Origin: Acidobacteriota bacterium
Lineage (GTDB): Bacteria; Acidobacteriota; Vicinamibacteria; Vicinamibacterales; UBA2999
Direction of reading: 5' to 3'
Assembly (NCBI GenBank): GCA_947482665.1
Contig: CANKJK010000004.1
Coordinates: forward strand, 124,001 to 188,000
DNA: 64,000 bases
Shown here: positions 25,188-33,443 of the stretch, piece by piece
Numbering within the stretch: the first letter of the stretch is position 1
How the letters are laid out: each line of letters starts with the position of its first letter
Made by a program: the position numbers and the translations under genes
Notes under the pieces: model-generated
Told to the model about the DNA's origin: nothing
The model's database searches: none
What the model saw: the letters and a program-made list of their open reading frames with translations, nothing else

Positions 25188-25631
25188 TCAGACGCGGAAC
25201 TCGTCCGCCTGCCAGTCCGTGACGAGCTTCTTGATCGCGTTCCGGTCCGTCAGCTTGTCGTCGAGCACGCGCCGGGTGAGTGCGGGCAGTTCCGCGTCAC
25301 TCGCGAAGCGAAGCGAGACGAGCTGGCCGAGCGACAGCTCGCCGATCCGGCTCTGGAGGTCTGCCGGGAGCAGCTGCTGCAGGCGGACGCGCGTCTCCAG
25401 CCGGATGATCCGGTCCTGGACGCGCAGGGCGTTGGTGCGGGTGAAGGCGATGGCGACCATCAGCGCCAGGGCCATGAGGAGGAAGGCCGCCGTATCGAGC
25501 GACGGGCCCGTGGCCACCCGGTAGAGGGCGTACACGATCGCGACCAGCGCGAAGAGGGTCCCGGCCGCATAGGCGTTTGGGACGCGCCGTACGTGGGTGT
25601 CGAACGTCTGCTTGGTTTCGGTGCCTGCCAT
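25188..25631 (-). CDS. DUF6526 family membrane protein
   Basis: A 147-residue protein. Two close hydrophobic helices near the N-terminus (AAGTLFALVAIVYALYRVA; TAAFLLMALALMVAIAFTR) are followed by a soluble, charged C-terminal half with RIIRLETRVRLQQLLP and a tail rich in Arg/Lys and Asp. The pattern, including the TFDTHVRRVPNAYAAG start, fits DUF6526 as I remember it. Function is unknown. A GAGGAG Shine-Dalgarno precedes the ATG at 25631. Confidence 0.75.
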   Translation of the reverse strand: MAGTETKQTFDTHVRRVPNAYAAGTLFALVAIVYALYRVATGPSLDTAAFLLMALALMVAIAFTRTNALRVQDRIIRLETRVRLQQLLPADLQSRIGELSLGQLVSLRFASDAELPALTRRVLDDKLTDRNAIKKLVTDWQADEFRV

Positions 25632-25686
25632 CGGATCTCCTCGCATGGCGCGGTGCGCGCCGTCAGTCTTCAGAGTACCGCAAGTG

Positions 25687-25692
25687 TAGAAT
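25687..25692 (+). promoter_or_regulatory. -10 element TAGAAT of hemQ, leaderless spacing
   Basis: TAGAAT ends exactly 6 nt (CGGCCC) before the ATG at 25699; no Shine-Dalgarno is visible. Confidence 0.55.
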
Positions 25693-25698
25693 CGGCCC

Positions 25699-26517
25699 AT
25701 GCACAATCCGTTCGTTCCTGAGACGCACGAAGGCTGGAGCGTTCTGCACCTGATGTACCGCGTCCGGCGCGACCTGACGCGGATGCTGTCGGAGCCGGAG
25801 CGGGCGGCGATCGCCGAGGAGGCCCGCCAGGCGCTGACGGTGCCGGGCGGCAGCGGAGCGACGGCGTATGTGCAGATGCTCGGCCACAAGGCCGACTTCA
25901 TGGTGATTGTGTTCCGGCGCACCTTCGACGAACTCGGGCAGGCGCAGTTGAATCTGGCGTGCACGGCGCTCTCGGACCTGCTCGAACCCACCGAATCGTA
26001 CGTGTCGGTTGTCGAACTCGGCATGTACGAGATGACGGCGAAGGTGCACGAGCAGCTCGGTGCGAAGTTCACGCCCGGTTCCGAGGAGTTCGAGCGGGCG
26101 TTCGATGCCGAGATGGAGACGCAGCGCCAGCGGGTCATCTCACGCCTCTTCCTCGATGTGCCGCACGCCCGCCACGTGTGCTTCTATCCGATGAACAAGC
26201 GCCGCGGCGAATCGGTGAACTGGTACTCCGAGAGCTTCGAGCGGCGTGCGGCGATGATGCGCGAGCACGGCATGATTGGCCGGCACTATGCCGGCAAGGT
26301 CACGCAGATCATTTCTGGCTCCATCGGATTCGATGACTGGGAGTGGGGCGTCGATCTCTTCGCCGACGACCCGGTCGTCTTCAAGAAGCTGATCTACGAG
26401 ATGCGGTTCGACGAGGCGAGCGCGAAGTTCGCGGAGTTTGGGCCGTTCTACGTCGGCTTGCAATTCAAGGGCGAGGAACTGGCGTCGTTTCTCGGCGGCC
26501 GCCTTCCCGCGCTGTAG
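25699..26517 (+). CDS. hemQ: Coproheme decarboxylase HemQ (chlorite dismutase family)
   Basis: A 272-residue cytoplasmic enzyme that decarboxylates Fe-coproporphyrin III to heme b in the coproporphyrin-dependent route. Diagnostic residues are visible: YPMNKRR at 163-169 (the catalytic Tyr and Lys of coproheme decarboxylases), NWY at 174-176, and the proximal-heme region GRHYAGKVTQIISGSIGFDDWEW (His196). The distal Arg characteristic of true chlorite dismutases is not evident, supporting HemQ. A TonB receptor and an iron permease lie downstream. No other heme-synthesis genes are in the window. Confidence 0.9.
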   Translation: MHNPFVPETHEGWSVLHLMYRVRRDLTRMLSEPERAAIAEEARQALTVPGGSGATAYVQMLGHKADFMVIVFRRTFDELGQAQLNLACTALSDLLEPTESYVSVVELGMYEMTAKVHEQLGAKFTPGSEEFERAFDAEMETQRQRVISRLFLDVPHARHVCFYPMNKRRGESVNWYSESFERRAAMMREHGMIGRHYAGKVTQIISGSIGFDDWEWGVDLFADDPVVFKKLIYEMRFDEASAKFAEFGPFYVGLQFKGEELASFLGGRLPAL

Positions 26518-26522
26518 GCGCG

Positions 26523-29438
26523 ATGGCTCTCATGGGCTCGCCCGCCAGAGATGTAGCGGCGTTGCGCATCTCAGGACGCTGGGCCAACCACGCAATCGTC
26601 GCGCTGCTCCTGATAGCGCTGCTCGTTCCTGCGGGCGTGTGCGCCCAACAGGCCGGCGGGGTCATCACCGGCCTCGTGGTCGACCCGCAGGGCCTGACTG
26701 TCGCCGGCGCCTCCGTGACGGTGCGTGGGGAAGGCTGGGCCGCCTCGGCTTCCACCACGGCCGCAGGCCGCTTTCGTTTCGCGAACGTGCCGCCAGGCCT
26801 GTCCGTACTCACCGTGGAGCATCAGGGCTTCGCCGCCAGTGCCCTGGAGGTGGCGGTCGGTATCGGCGGCGTAAGGGAAGTCACGATGACCCTCGCTCTC
26901 GCAGGCGTGACCGCGACCGCGAGCGTGGACGCTGTCGTCCGCGACCGATCCGAGGCCGACGCATCGCGTACCTTTGCCGCGGCACAGCTCGCCGACCTCC
27001 CCACGCCGCGCGACCTCTTCTCGCTTGCGCGCGCCGTGCCCGGTGTGCTCCTCGATCGGGTGAACGTGGCGGGGGCCGAGAGCGGGCAGCAACCGGGTTT
27101 GTCCTCGAAGGGGACACGCGGCTTCGACACGACGTGGACCGTGGACGGCGTGGTCATCACCGACATGGCTGCGGCTGGTACGTCGCCGTTCTACTTCGAT
27201 TTCGACAACGTGGACGAAGTGCGGTTCACGACGGCTGGCCAGAGTCTGCGGCAGCCCACCGGCGGCCTCGGGGTGGAGATCGTGCTCCCCCGCGGGACGA
27301 ACCGCTGGCGCGGTGGGGCTCGCATCGACGGTGCGTCGCGTGGCATGGAGGCGGCAAACCTGCCGGAGGACTTGCGGGCCATCGGCGTGCTGCCCGCCCA
27401 GGCGGACCACACCGAGCGCCTGCTCGATGCGGGCGCATTCGCCGGAGGACCGCTGCTGACGAATCGCCTCTGGCTGCACGCGTCCTATTCCGCCCAGGAT
27501 GTCCGCGTGGTCCGGGGTGGCCTGGCGGATCGTACGGAGTTGCGGAATCCCTCGCTCAAGCTCACCTGGCGGGCATCCAACCGCGACCTCCTCAGCGGTC
27601 TGTACTTCGACGGCGACAAGCGCAAAGAGGGGAGGCCTCCCGCCGGCACGGCCACCATTCTCTTTCCGGCCGCCTCGGCCCTGCAGAACCAGCACAGCGC
27701 CTACGCCGGGGGGCCGCATGGTCTCTGGAAGATTTCGGACGACCATGCGTTCGGAGCCGGCCTCACCGGCAGCGTGACCGCCGCCTATGTCAACACGGGC
27801 TTCGAGCTCGCACCCGAGGGGGGCATGGATGTGTCGTCAGGGCGGAGCGTCCGGCTGAGCCGCTCATTCGGGTCCGTGAATCTCGTTCAGAACTCGCGCC
27901 CGCAGTGGAGTGTGTCCGGGGACGTGACCGCGACGGCGCGGTTTCTCGGCGCCGATCACTCGTCGCAATTCGGGGCGCTCTGGCGGCGGGTGGACGCGCG
28001 CACGCGCACGCGCTGGCCGGGCAACGGCCTGCTGGCCCTCGACAACTCGCTGACGGACCGCCGGGTGCGCGTCTTCCGGGAAGGTAACGGCACCAATCGC
28101 GTCGAATCCGAAGGTGCCTTCCTGCAGCACAGCCTGCAGCGCGGGCGCTTCTCCCTCTCGGGCGGCGCTCGCGTGGACCACCAGACCGGCGAGGCGCTGG
28201 CCAGCTCGTCCGCCGCGAACCCGACCCTGCCGGCGCTGGTTCCCGGCACAGACTTCGCCGGCGCGCGGCTGCCCTTCGCCTGGAACACCGTGTCGCCCAG
28301 AGTGGCCGTGAGCGTCACGGCAGGGACACGGCACCCGGTCGTGCTCCGTGCGAGTCTCAGCCGCTTTGCCGGTCAGCTCCCGACGGCCGTCCCCGCGGTC
28401 CTCAATCCCGCGACCGGCGTTGGGTTTCGCGAGTTCCGGTGGAACGACCTCAATGGTGATCAGCTCGCGTCCCTGGACGAGGTGCTGCTCGACCAGCAGA
28501 TCCAGGTCGGCGGCGGTCTGAATCTTCAGGCGTTGAATACGCCGTCACCGCTCAGTCCTAACCGGCTCGGCACCCTCGTGCCGCCGCGCACCACGAGCGC
28601 CGTCGCCGGAGTCGATGTGGACCTGATGCGCAGCCTGACGCTCCAGGTCCGCTACACCGAGGAGCGTGCGACCGGCGTCTTCGGCGTGGCGCAGACCCGG
28701 CTCGGCGTGGGTCGGAACGACTACGCGCCGGGTCCAGCGGTGCGCGGCACTCTGCCTGACGGACGGACGTATGACGTTGCCACGTGGATTCCAAATCCGC
28801 AGGCCATTGCTGCCGGTGGAGGCGGCTTCGAGCTCGGGAGCTGGCCCGGATACGCGAGCGGCTATCGCGGGCTGGAGGTGGCTCTCGAGCGCCGGATGAC
28901 GGGCTGGGTTGGTGGCCGTGTGTCCGCGTCTCTGAACGACGCGGTTGAACATTACAGCGCGGCGGGGCGGTATGACCTGTTTGGCAATCCCACCCCGACA
29001 GATACCGAGCCGCTGGTGGACGGGGGGCCATACGCCCCTCAGAGCGGGCAGATGTTCCTGAACGCCCGCTGGCAGGTGGATGCGACGGGGCAGTTCCGCC
29101 TGCCGCGAGGCATCCATCTCTCGACTGTCGTCCATGCGCGTCAGGGGTATCCCTTCATGCCCTTTGTCCCCGCGTCACTCGGCGCGGATGCGGTGTCCGT
29201 GCTGCTCCTGCCAGTCGATACCTACCGGTATCCGGCGCTTCGTCTCACGGACCTGCGTGCCGCCCGGCGCTTTGCCCGGGGCGCGGCGTCGGTCACGCTG
29301 GGCGTCGACGTGCTCAACCTCTTCAACGTCAATACGGCGCTCGTCCGGGTCCGCAACGCCGCTGCGGCGAACTACCAGCAACTCACCGGGTATGTGACCC
29401 CCCGGATCGCCCGGCTGAGCTTGCGTCTCGGGTTCTGA
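26523..29438 (+). CDS. TonB-dependent receptor with carboxypeptidase-regulatory N-domain
   Basis: A 971-residue outer-membrane receptor. A membrane signal (NHAIVALLLIALLVPAGVCAQ) is followed by a CarboxypepD_reg-like beta-sandwich (about 45-125: GVITGLVVDPQGLTVAGASV, AGRFRFANVPPGLSVL), a plug (RGFDTTWTVDGVVITDMAA), and a long barrel ending in RLSLRLGF with the C-terminal Phe. This is the SusC/OmpA-like receptor type abundant in Acidobacteriota. The start ATG is 5 nt after hemQ, and FTR1 follows 87 nt later, suggesting iron or heme uptake. Substrate specificity cannot be read, and some members import glycans or peptides. Confidence 0.88.
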   Translation: MALMGSPARDVAALRISGRWANHAIVALLLIALLVPAGVCAQQAGGVITGLVVDPQGLTVAGASVTVRGEGWAASASTTAAGRFRFANVPPGLSVLTVEHQGFAASALEVAVGIGGVREVTMTLALAGVTATASVDAVVRDRSEADASRTFAAAQLADLPTPRDLFSLARAVPGVLLDRVNVAGAESGQQPGLSSKGTRGFDTTWTVDGVVITDMAAAGTSPFYFDFDNVDEVRFTTAGQSLRQPTGGLGVEIVLPRGTNRWRGGARIDGASRGMEAANLPEDLRAIGVLPAQADHTERLLDAGAFAGGPLLTNRLWLHASYSAQDVRVVRGGLADRTELRNPSLKLTWRASNRDLLSGLYFDGDKRKEGRPPAGTATILFPAASALQNQHSAYAGGPHGLWKISDDHAFGAGLTGSVTAAYVNTGFELAPEGGMDVSSGRSVRLSRSFGSVNLVQNSRPQWSVSGDVTATARFLGADHSSQFGALWRRVDARTRTRWPGNGLLALDNSLTDRRVRVFREGNGTNRVESEGAFLQHSLQRGRFSLSGGARVDHQTGEALASSSAANPTLPALVPGTDFAGARLPFAWNTVSPRVAVSVTAGTRHPVVLRASLSRFAGQLPTAVPAVLNPATGVGFREFRWNDLNGDQLASLDEVLLDQQIQVGGGLNLQALNTPSPLSPNRLGTLVPPRTTSAVAGVDVDLMRSLTLQVRYTEERATGVFGVAQTRLGVGRNDYAPGPAVRGTLPDGRTYDVATWIPNPQAIAAGGGGFELGSWPGYASGYRGLEVALERRMTGWVGGRVSASLNDAVEHYSAAGRYDLFGNPTPTDTEPLVDGGPYAPQSGQMFLNARWQVDATGQFRLPRGIHLSTVVHARQGYPFMPFVPASLGADAVSVLLLPVDTYRYPALRLTDLRAARRFARGAASVTLGVDVLNLFNVNTALVRVRNAAAANYQQLTGYVTPRIARLSLRLGF

Positions 29439-29481
29439 CCCGGCCTCCGGTCGATCCATTCCCATCCGGCCGGATCTGCGC

Positions 29482-29487
29482 TAGACT
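29482..29487 (+). promoter_or_regulatory. -10-like TAGACT upstream of FTR1 gene
   Basis: TAGACT lies 38 nt before the FTR1 start and directly precedes the Fur-like box, which would then cover the transcription start. Confidence 0.4.
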
Positions 29488-29495
29488 CCAATCCT

Positions 29496-29514
29496 GAGAT
29501 TGCTTCTCACTATC
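29496..29514. promoter_or_regulatory. Candidate Fur box
   Basis: The 19-mer GAGATTGCTTCTCACTATC matches the Fur consensus GATAATGATAATCATTATC at 13 of 19 positions, with the right half best conserved (TCACTATC). It overlaps the predicted transcription start of the iron permease gene. No fur gene is in the window. Confidence 0.5.
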
Positions 29515-29525
29515 AGGTTGTTTCT

Positions 29526-30302
29526 ATGCTGCAGGCATTCGTCATCACGCTTCGTGAAGGCCTTGAGGCCTTTCTCATCGTCGCCATCAGCCTGGCCTAT
29601 CTCCGCAAGAGCGGCCGGGGTGCGTTGGTGAGCGCTGTCTACTGGGCGATTGGGGCGGCTGTGGCTGCCAGTGCCCTGGCGGGTTATCTGTTGTTTACCG
29701 CCGCCAACCAGGAATGGCTCGACGGCCCGCTGGCCATGCTGGCCGCAATCTCGGTGAGCTGGCTCATCGTGCACATGTGGCGGTCGGGGCGGCACATGAA
29801 GCGCGACATCGAGGGGCGCCTGGGCGAGTCAAGCGTCAAGCCCGGAATCGGCGCCTTTGCCGGCGTCTTCCTCTTCACCGTGCTCATGGTGACGCGCGAG
29901 GGGATGGAGACGGCGCTGCTGCTGATGCAGCTGCGCGGCACGCTGCACCTCGCGGTCGGAGGGGTGATCGGCGTGCTGGGGGCTGCGGGTGTGGCGTCAC
30001 TCTGGTCGCGCTTCGGACACCGCGTGAACCTCACGCTGTTCTTCCAGGTCACCGCGATCTTTCTCTTCGTCTTCGTCATCCAGCTGGTCGTCGGGGGCGT
30101 GCACGAGATGTCCGAACAGGGCTTCCTCCCCTTCAGCTCCGCGATTCACGACGCGACGGAGGCCTGGGGGCCGGACAGCGCCTTTGGGCACACGCTCACC
30201 TATCTGATGGTGCTGCTGCCGCTGGGCTGGCTCGGCGCGTCGACGTTGTTTGGCTCCCGCGCGCTCGTGCCTGCCGAAGCCGGCAAGTCCGCGGCACGGT
30301 AG
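29526..30302 (+). CDS. FTR1-family high-affinity iron permease
   Basis: A 258-residue integral membrane protein with seven hydrophobic segments. The two REGLE-type iron-binding motifs are present: REGLE at 10-14 and REGME in LMVTREGMETALL. This is the pattern of FTR1/EfeU permeases that take up iron across the inner membrane. EfeO/EfeB partners or a multicopper oxidase are not next to it, so this is a lone FTR1. A candidate Fur box lies directly upstream. The TonB receptor gene before it could provide the outer-membrane step. Confidence 0.92.
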   Translation: MLQAFVITLREGLEAFLIVAISLAYLRKSGRGALVSAVYWAIGAAVAASALAGYLLFTAANQEWLDGPLAMLAAISVSWLIVHMWRSGRHMKRDIEGRLGESSVKPGIGAFAGVFLFTVLMVTREGMETALLLMQLRGTLHLAVGGVIGVLGAAGVASLWSRFGHRVNLTLFFQVTAIFLFVFVIQLVVGGVHEMSEQGFLPFSSAIHDATEAWGPDSAFGHTLTYLMVLLPLGWLGASTLFGSRALVPAEAGKSAAR

Positions 30303-30359
30303 CCCCAGACCCCATTGGCGGTTTGACGAGTACCGCGGCGTAGGCCACACTCGCTCGTC

Positions 30360-31454
30360 ATGTCCGGCCGGCGCCTGCCCTTCGTCGATTGGCTCCGTGG
30401 CATCGGTGTGCTCATCATGATCGAGGCGCACGTCTTCGATGCGTGGATGCGCCTTCCGGATCGCGCCACGGTGCACTTCAAGTACGCGCGCATCCTTGCG
30501 GGTTGGGCCGCGCCCACGTTCCTCTTTCTCGCGGGTCTGTCCCTGACGATGGCCATGGGGCGTCAACTGGGGAAGGGTGGGTCAGCGCGTGATGTGGCGC
30601 GGTCGGGCCTCCGGCGCGGCTGGCGCATCGTCGGCCTTGCCTTCCTCTTCCGCCTCCAGTCGGTGCTTCTCAGCGGGGGAACCCTCAGGACCCTTCTCAA
30701 GGTCGACATTCTCAATGTGATGGGCCTGGCGATGGTGGCGACGGCTGCCGTCTGGAGCCTGGGCCGGCGGCCCTGGCCCCGTGCGCTCCTACTCATCCTC
30801 GCGGCTGCCACCATCTCTCTGGTCACCCCCCTCGTCCGGCTGGCCGGTTGGCCCGAGCCCCTGCCAGACGCCCTCGAGGCCTACCTCCGGCCCGTGGCTG
30901 GCAGGGCCACGTTCACGCTCTTCCCATGGGCCGGCTTCGTCCTTGCCGGGGGCGCCGCCGGTCTGGCCATGGCCCGTCTCGTGGACGGGGACAGTCAACG
31001 GCGGCTCATGGGCTGGTTCGCCGGCGGGGGAGTGGTGGCGACCGCCCTCGGCTACGGGCTCTCGTGGCTCCCGTCGCCCTATGTGGACTCCCAGTTCTGG
31101 ACGTCGTCGCCCACCTTCTTCCTGCTCCGCTGCGGCGTGCTACTCCTGGCGCTTGCCGGCACCTGGGCCCTGACCCCCCAGCTGACCGGCCGCTGGACGA
31201 CCCTCGGCCGCTGGCTGACCACACTCGGCACCTCGTCCCTGTTCGTCTATTGGGTCCACATTGAGATCGTCTACGGGCTCATCAGCCGCCCGTTGCACGC
31301 GCGGTTCTCGTTCTACGAGACCGTGCTGGTCTATGCCGTGTTCGTCGTGGCGGTCTACGGGATGGTCCGCCTGAAGGACGCCGTGCTGACCCGGTGGTCC
31401 GGGGGCGACTGGTTTGGGACCTCCGCCGAACCCCTCCGCCCACTATCCTCGTAA
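30360..31454 (+). CDS. Multi-pass membrane protein, HGSNAT/DUF1624-like acyltransferase
   Basis: A 364-residue protein with about ten hydrophobic helices. The start RRLPFVDWLRGIGVLIMIEAHVFDAW fits the heparan-alpha-glucosaminide N-acetyltransferase-like/DUF1624 group, where the conserved D-x-x-R-G and the His of the first helix take part in acyl transfer. Further conserved-looking parts are YARILAGWAAPTFLFLAGLS and SSLFVYWVHIEIVYG. Known members acetylate sugars using acetyl-CoA across a membrane. The acceptor here is unknown. No glycan cluster is adjacent. Confidence 0.78.
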   Translation: MSGRRLPFVDWLRGIGVLIMIEAHVFDAWMRLPDRATVHFKYARILAGWAAPTFLFLAGLSLTMAMGRQLGKGGSARDVARSGLRRGWRIVGLAFLFRLQSVLLSGGTLRTLLKVDILNVMGLAMVATAAVWSLGRRPWPRALLLILAAATISLVTPLVRLAGWPEPLPDALEAYLRPVAGRATFTLFPWAGFVLAGGAAGLAMARLVDGDSQRRLMGWFAGGGVVATALGYGLSWLPSPYVDSQFWTSSPTFFLLRCGVLLLALAGTWALTPQLTGRWTTLGRWLTTLGTSSLFVYWVHIEIVYGLISRPLHARFSFYETVLVYAVFVVAVYGMVRLKDAVLTRWSGGDWFGTSAEPLRPLSS

Positions 31455-31490
31455 GACATTGGTCGCCAATAAGTTATAGGATTGCCCGTC

Positions 31491-31505
31491 GGACCGTTCC
31501 GGTCC
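31491..31505 (+). terminator. Hairpin after the HGSNAT-like gene
   Basis: A perfect 6-bp stem with a 3-nt loop (GGACCG TTC CGGTCC) lies 37 nt after the stop at 31454, in the 119-nt gap. No T-run follows; the outer GTCGG/CCGAC offers a competing pairing. Confidence 0.3.
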
Positions 31506-31533
31506 CCGGCCGACCCCGAATGGCAAATACCCG

Positions 31534-31563
31534 TTGAGTTTGCGGACCCCCGGTCGTTACAAT
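31534..31563 (+). promoter_or_regulatory. Sigma70-type promoter of DGQHR gene
   Basis: A -35 TTGAGT at 31534-31539 and a -10 TACAAT at 31558-31563 are 18 nt apart. The -10 ends 10 nt before the ATG at 31574, so the leader would be only a few bases long and no Shine-Dalgarno is present. Confidence 0.55.
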
Positions 31564-31573
31564 CCGCGTCTTT

Positions 31574-32704
31574 ATGATCAACGTCGCCGCGATCCGGATG
31601 CAGCAGTTCGGGGTGCAGTTCTATCAGGCATCTCTCAGCGCCAGTGACATCGACAAACTCGTTCGATTCGAGGTGCTGAACTACGGTGAGTCTGGGCAAC
31701 AGCCCGTCCGTGGTGGGAAGAAGAAATCACCGAAGGTGAACTGGGATCTGCTGGAGCGGCGGATTGCATCCAGCGAGAAGGCCTACCAGCGCCAGATCAT
31801 CAGGCGGAAGATCGATGAGCTCGTCGAGTACTACGAGCAGTGCCGCCAGGCGCGTGACCTTCCTTCCATTGCCGGCGCCGTCATCATTTCCTGTGACGAG
31901 AAGCTGACCTTCGAGCCCGTCGAGTCCGGCTCCTGGGTGGGCCGCCTCAAGGTGCCCGAGCGCGAGGGCATCCTGCGCGCCATCGACGGCCAGCACCGCC
32001 TGCTCGCGCTGCACGCCGACATCGATCGCTTCGGCGACGAGCCCTTCACCGTGCCGGCCATCATCTTCGACCGGCTGCCGGAAGATCACGTCGTCCAGAT
32101 GTTTGTCACCATCAACGCGAAGCACACGCGGCTCAATGCCTCGCATCTGGTGAGCCTCTCCGGCCGGCAGCTCTATCGCGACGAGGCGCTCGCCGCGTCG
32201 CACGACGTCGTGCGGGCGCTGAGCGAGCGTGAAGACTCTGCCCTGCACAACGAAATCAAACTGCTCGGTGTCGGCAAGGGCCGCGTCGGGCAGGCTCCGC
32301 TCGCGCAGGAGCTCAAGAAGTTGTTCTCGGGAGATGCCTTCGGCGGTCCCCGCAAGGCGGCCGAGTTCCGCGACGACGCCAAGAAGTTCTACGTCAACTA
32401 TTTCAAGCAGATCGCCGTGGTCTTCGGTGCGGCCTGGAACGGCCGGAAGTACAGCATCAAGTCCGCGACCGCGCTGCGTGCGTTCATCCGCGTGGCTCCG
32501 GATGTGGTCCGCCGCCTGGATCAGGAGCACGCGGATCGCTCAGACTTCCGCGCGATCGGCCGTGTGATCGCGCCGTGGGGCCGCCGCATCGGCGACCAAC
32601 GGTTCGAGTCCGAGGGCGCGTGGAAGCGCACCGACACGACGGTGGATACGCTCACGCGCGAGCTGAAGCTCGCGCTCGAGTATCCGGAAGGCGCTGGCGG
32701 CTAA
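31574..32704 (+). CDS. DGQHR-domain protein (DndB-like), orphan
   Basis: A 376-residue protein with the hallmark DGQHR at 138-142 (REGILRAIDGQHRLLAL) and the companion motif QMFVTINAKHTRLNASHL at about 175-192. DGQHR proteins include DndB, the regulator of phosphorothioate DNA modification, and proteins of other defence islands. Neither Dnd modification genes nor restriction or toxin genes are nearby; the neighbours are a membrane acyltransferase and a PxpA homologue. The Lys-rich stretch GGKKKSPKVNWDLLERR could bind nucleic acid. Its function in this setting is unknown. It has its own promoter. Confidence 0.87.
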   Translation: MINVAAIRMQQFGVQFYQASLSASDIDKLVRFEVLNYGESGQQPVRGGKKKSPKVNWDLLERRIASSEKAYQRQIIRRKIDELVEYYEQCRQARDLPSIAGAVIISCDEKLTFEPVESGSWVGRLKVPEREGILRAIDGQHRLLALHADIDRFGDEPFTVPAIIFDRLPEDHVVQMFVTINAKHTRLNASHLVSLSGRQLYRDEALAASHDVVRALSEREDSALHNEIKLLGVGKGRVGQAPLAQELKKLFSGDAFGGPRKAAEFRDDAKKFYVNYFKQIAVVFGAAWNGRKYSIKSATALRAFIRVAPDVVRRLDQEHADRSDFRAIGRVIAPWGRRIGDQRFESEGAWKRTDTTVDTLTRELKLALEYPEGAGG

Positions 32705-32708
32705 GCGC

Positions 32709-33443
32709 CTGCATCAGGCCTCCATCGATCTGAACGTTGACGCCGGCGAGTGCCCCGGGCCTGAAGGCCTGGCGCTTGATCGGCGTCTCTTTGCGTACGT
32801 CTCCTCTACGAGCCTTGCCTGCGGCGGCCACGCGGGTGACTCCGGCACCATGGCCGAACGCGCGCGGGCGGCGCTTGATGCCGGATTGGCCCTCGGGGCG
32901 CATCCCGCGTATCCCGACCGCGAGGGCTTCGGGCGCCGCGACCTGCCTCTGCCCCCACTCGAGATTCGTGACGCCGTCCGCGCCCAGTGCGAGGCGCTCC
33001 TCGCCGTGATCGTGAGAGCGGGCGGCGTGATGCGGCACATCAAGCTGCACGGTGCGCTCTACCACCGCGCGCATCGGGACCAGGCCGTGGCGGAGGCGGT
33101 GGCCGACGCGGTCATCGCACTGAATCCGGAACTCATCGTCGTCGGCTTGGCAGCGTCGAGGCTCGCGGAGGCGTGTGTCGAGCGCGGGCTGGCCTTTGCG
33201 CGCGAAGTCTTCGCGGACCGCGGTTACTCGGCGGACGGCCACCTCCTGCCCCGTGGAGTCGCCGGCGCCCTGCTCGCGGCGGACGCCGCTGCCGCGCAGG
33301 CGCTGCGGTTGTTCACGGACGCAGACACGCTGTGTCTCCACAGCGATTCGCCCGGGGCGGAGCAGACGGCCCGGCGGATCCGGCGCGCCCTTGAAGAGGG
33401 GGGCGTCGCCGTGCAGCCTATGTCTCTGGGGGGACGTCCCTGA
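32709..33443 (+). CDS. pxpA: LamB/YcsF-family protein (5-oxoprolinase subunit A, PxpA-like), non-canonical start
   Basis: About 244 residues. PxpA with PxpB and PxpC hydrolyses 5-oxoproline to glutamate. Conserved motifs are IDLNVDAGE near the N-terminus, STSLACGGHAGD, ALGAHPAYPDREGFGRR, HIKLHGALYH, FADRGY and GHLLPRG. The conserved N-terminus begins at 32724, but between the in-frame stop at 32664 and the first ATG (32850) there is no ATG, GTG or TTG. I therefore place the start tentatively at CTG 32709; starting at 32850 would delete the first motifs. The gene begins 5 nt after the DGQHR stop. The end overlaps the convergent ligase gene by 26 nt. PxpB/PxpC are absent here. Confidence 0.8.
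   Translation: MHQASIDLNVDAGECPGPEGLALDRRLFAYVSSTSLACGGHAGDSGTMAERARAALDAGLALGAHPAYPDREGFGRRDLPLPPLEIRDAVRAQCEALLAVIVRAGGVMRHIKLHGALYHRAHRDQAVAEAVADAVIALNPELIVVGLAASRLAEACVERGLAFAREVFADRGYSADGHLLPRGVAGALLAADAAAAQALRLFTDADTLCLHSDSPGAEQTARRIRRALEEGGVAVQPMSLGGRP

Noticed and set aside
25699-26517. True chlorite dismutase
   Set aside because: The YPMNKRR motif fits coproheme decarboxylase, and no perchlorate-reduction genes are nearby.
31574-32704. Part of a complete Dnd phosphorothioation locus
   Set aside because: No dndA, dndC, dndD, dndE or restriction genes lie in the flanking sequence.
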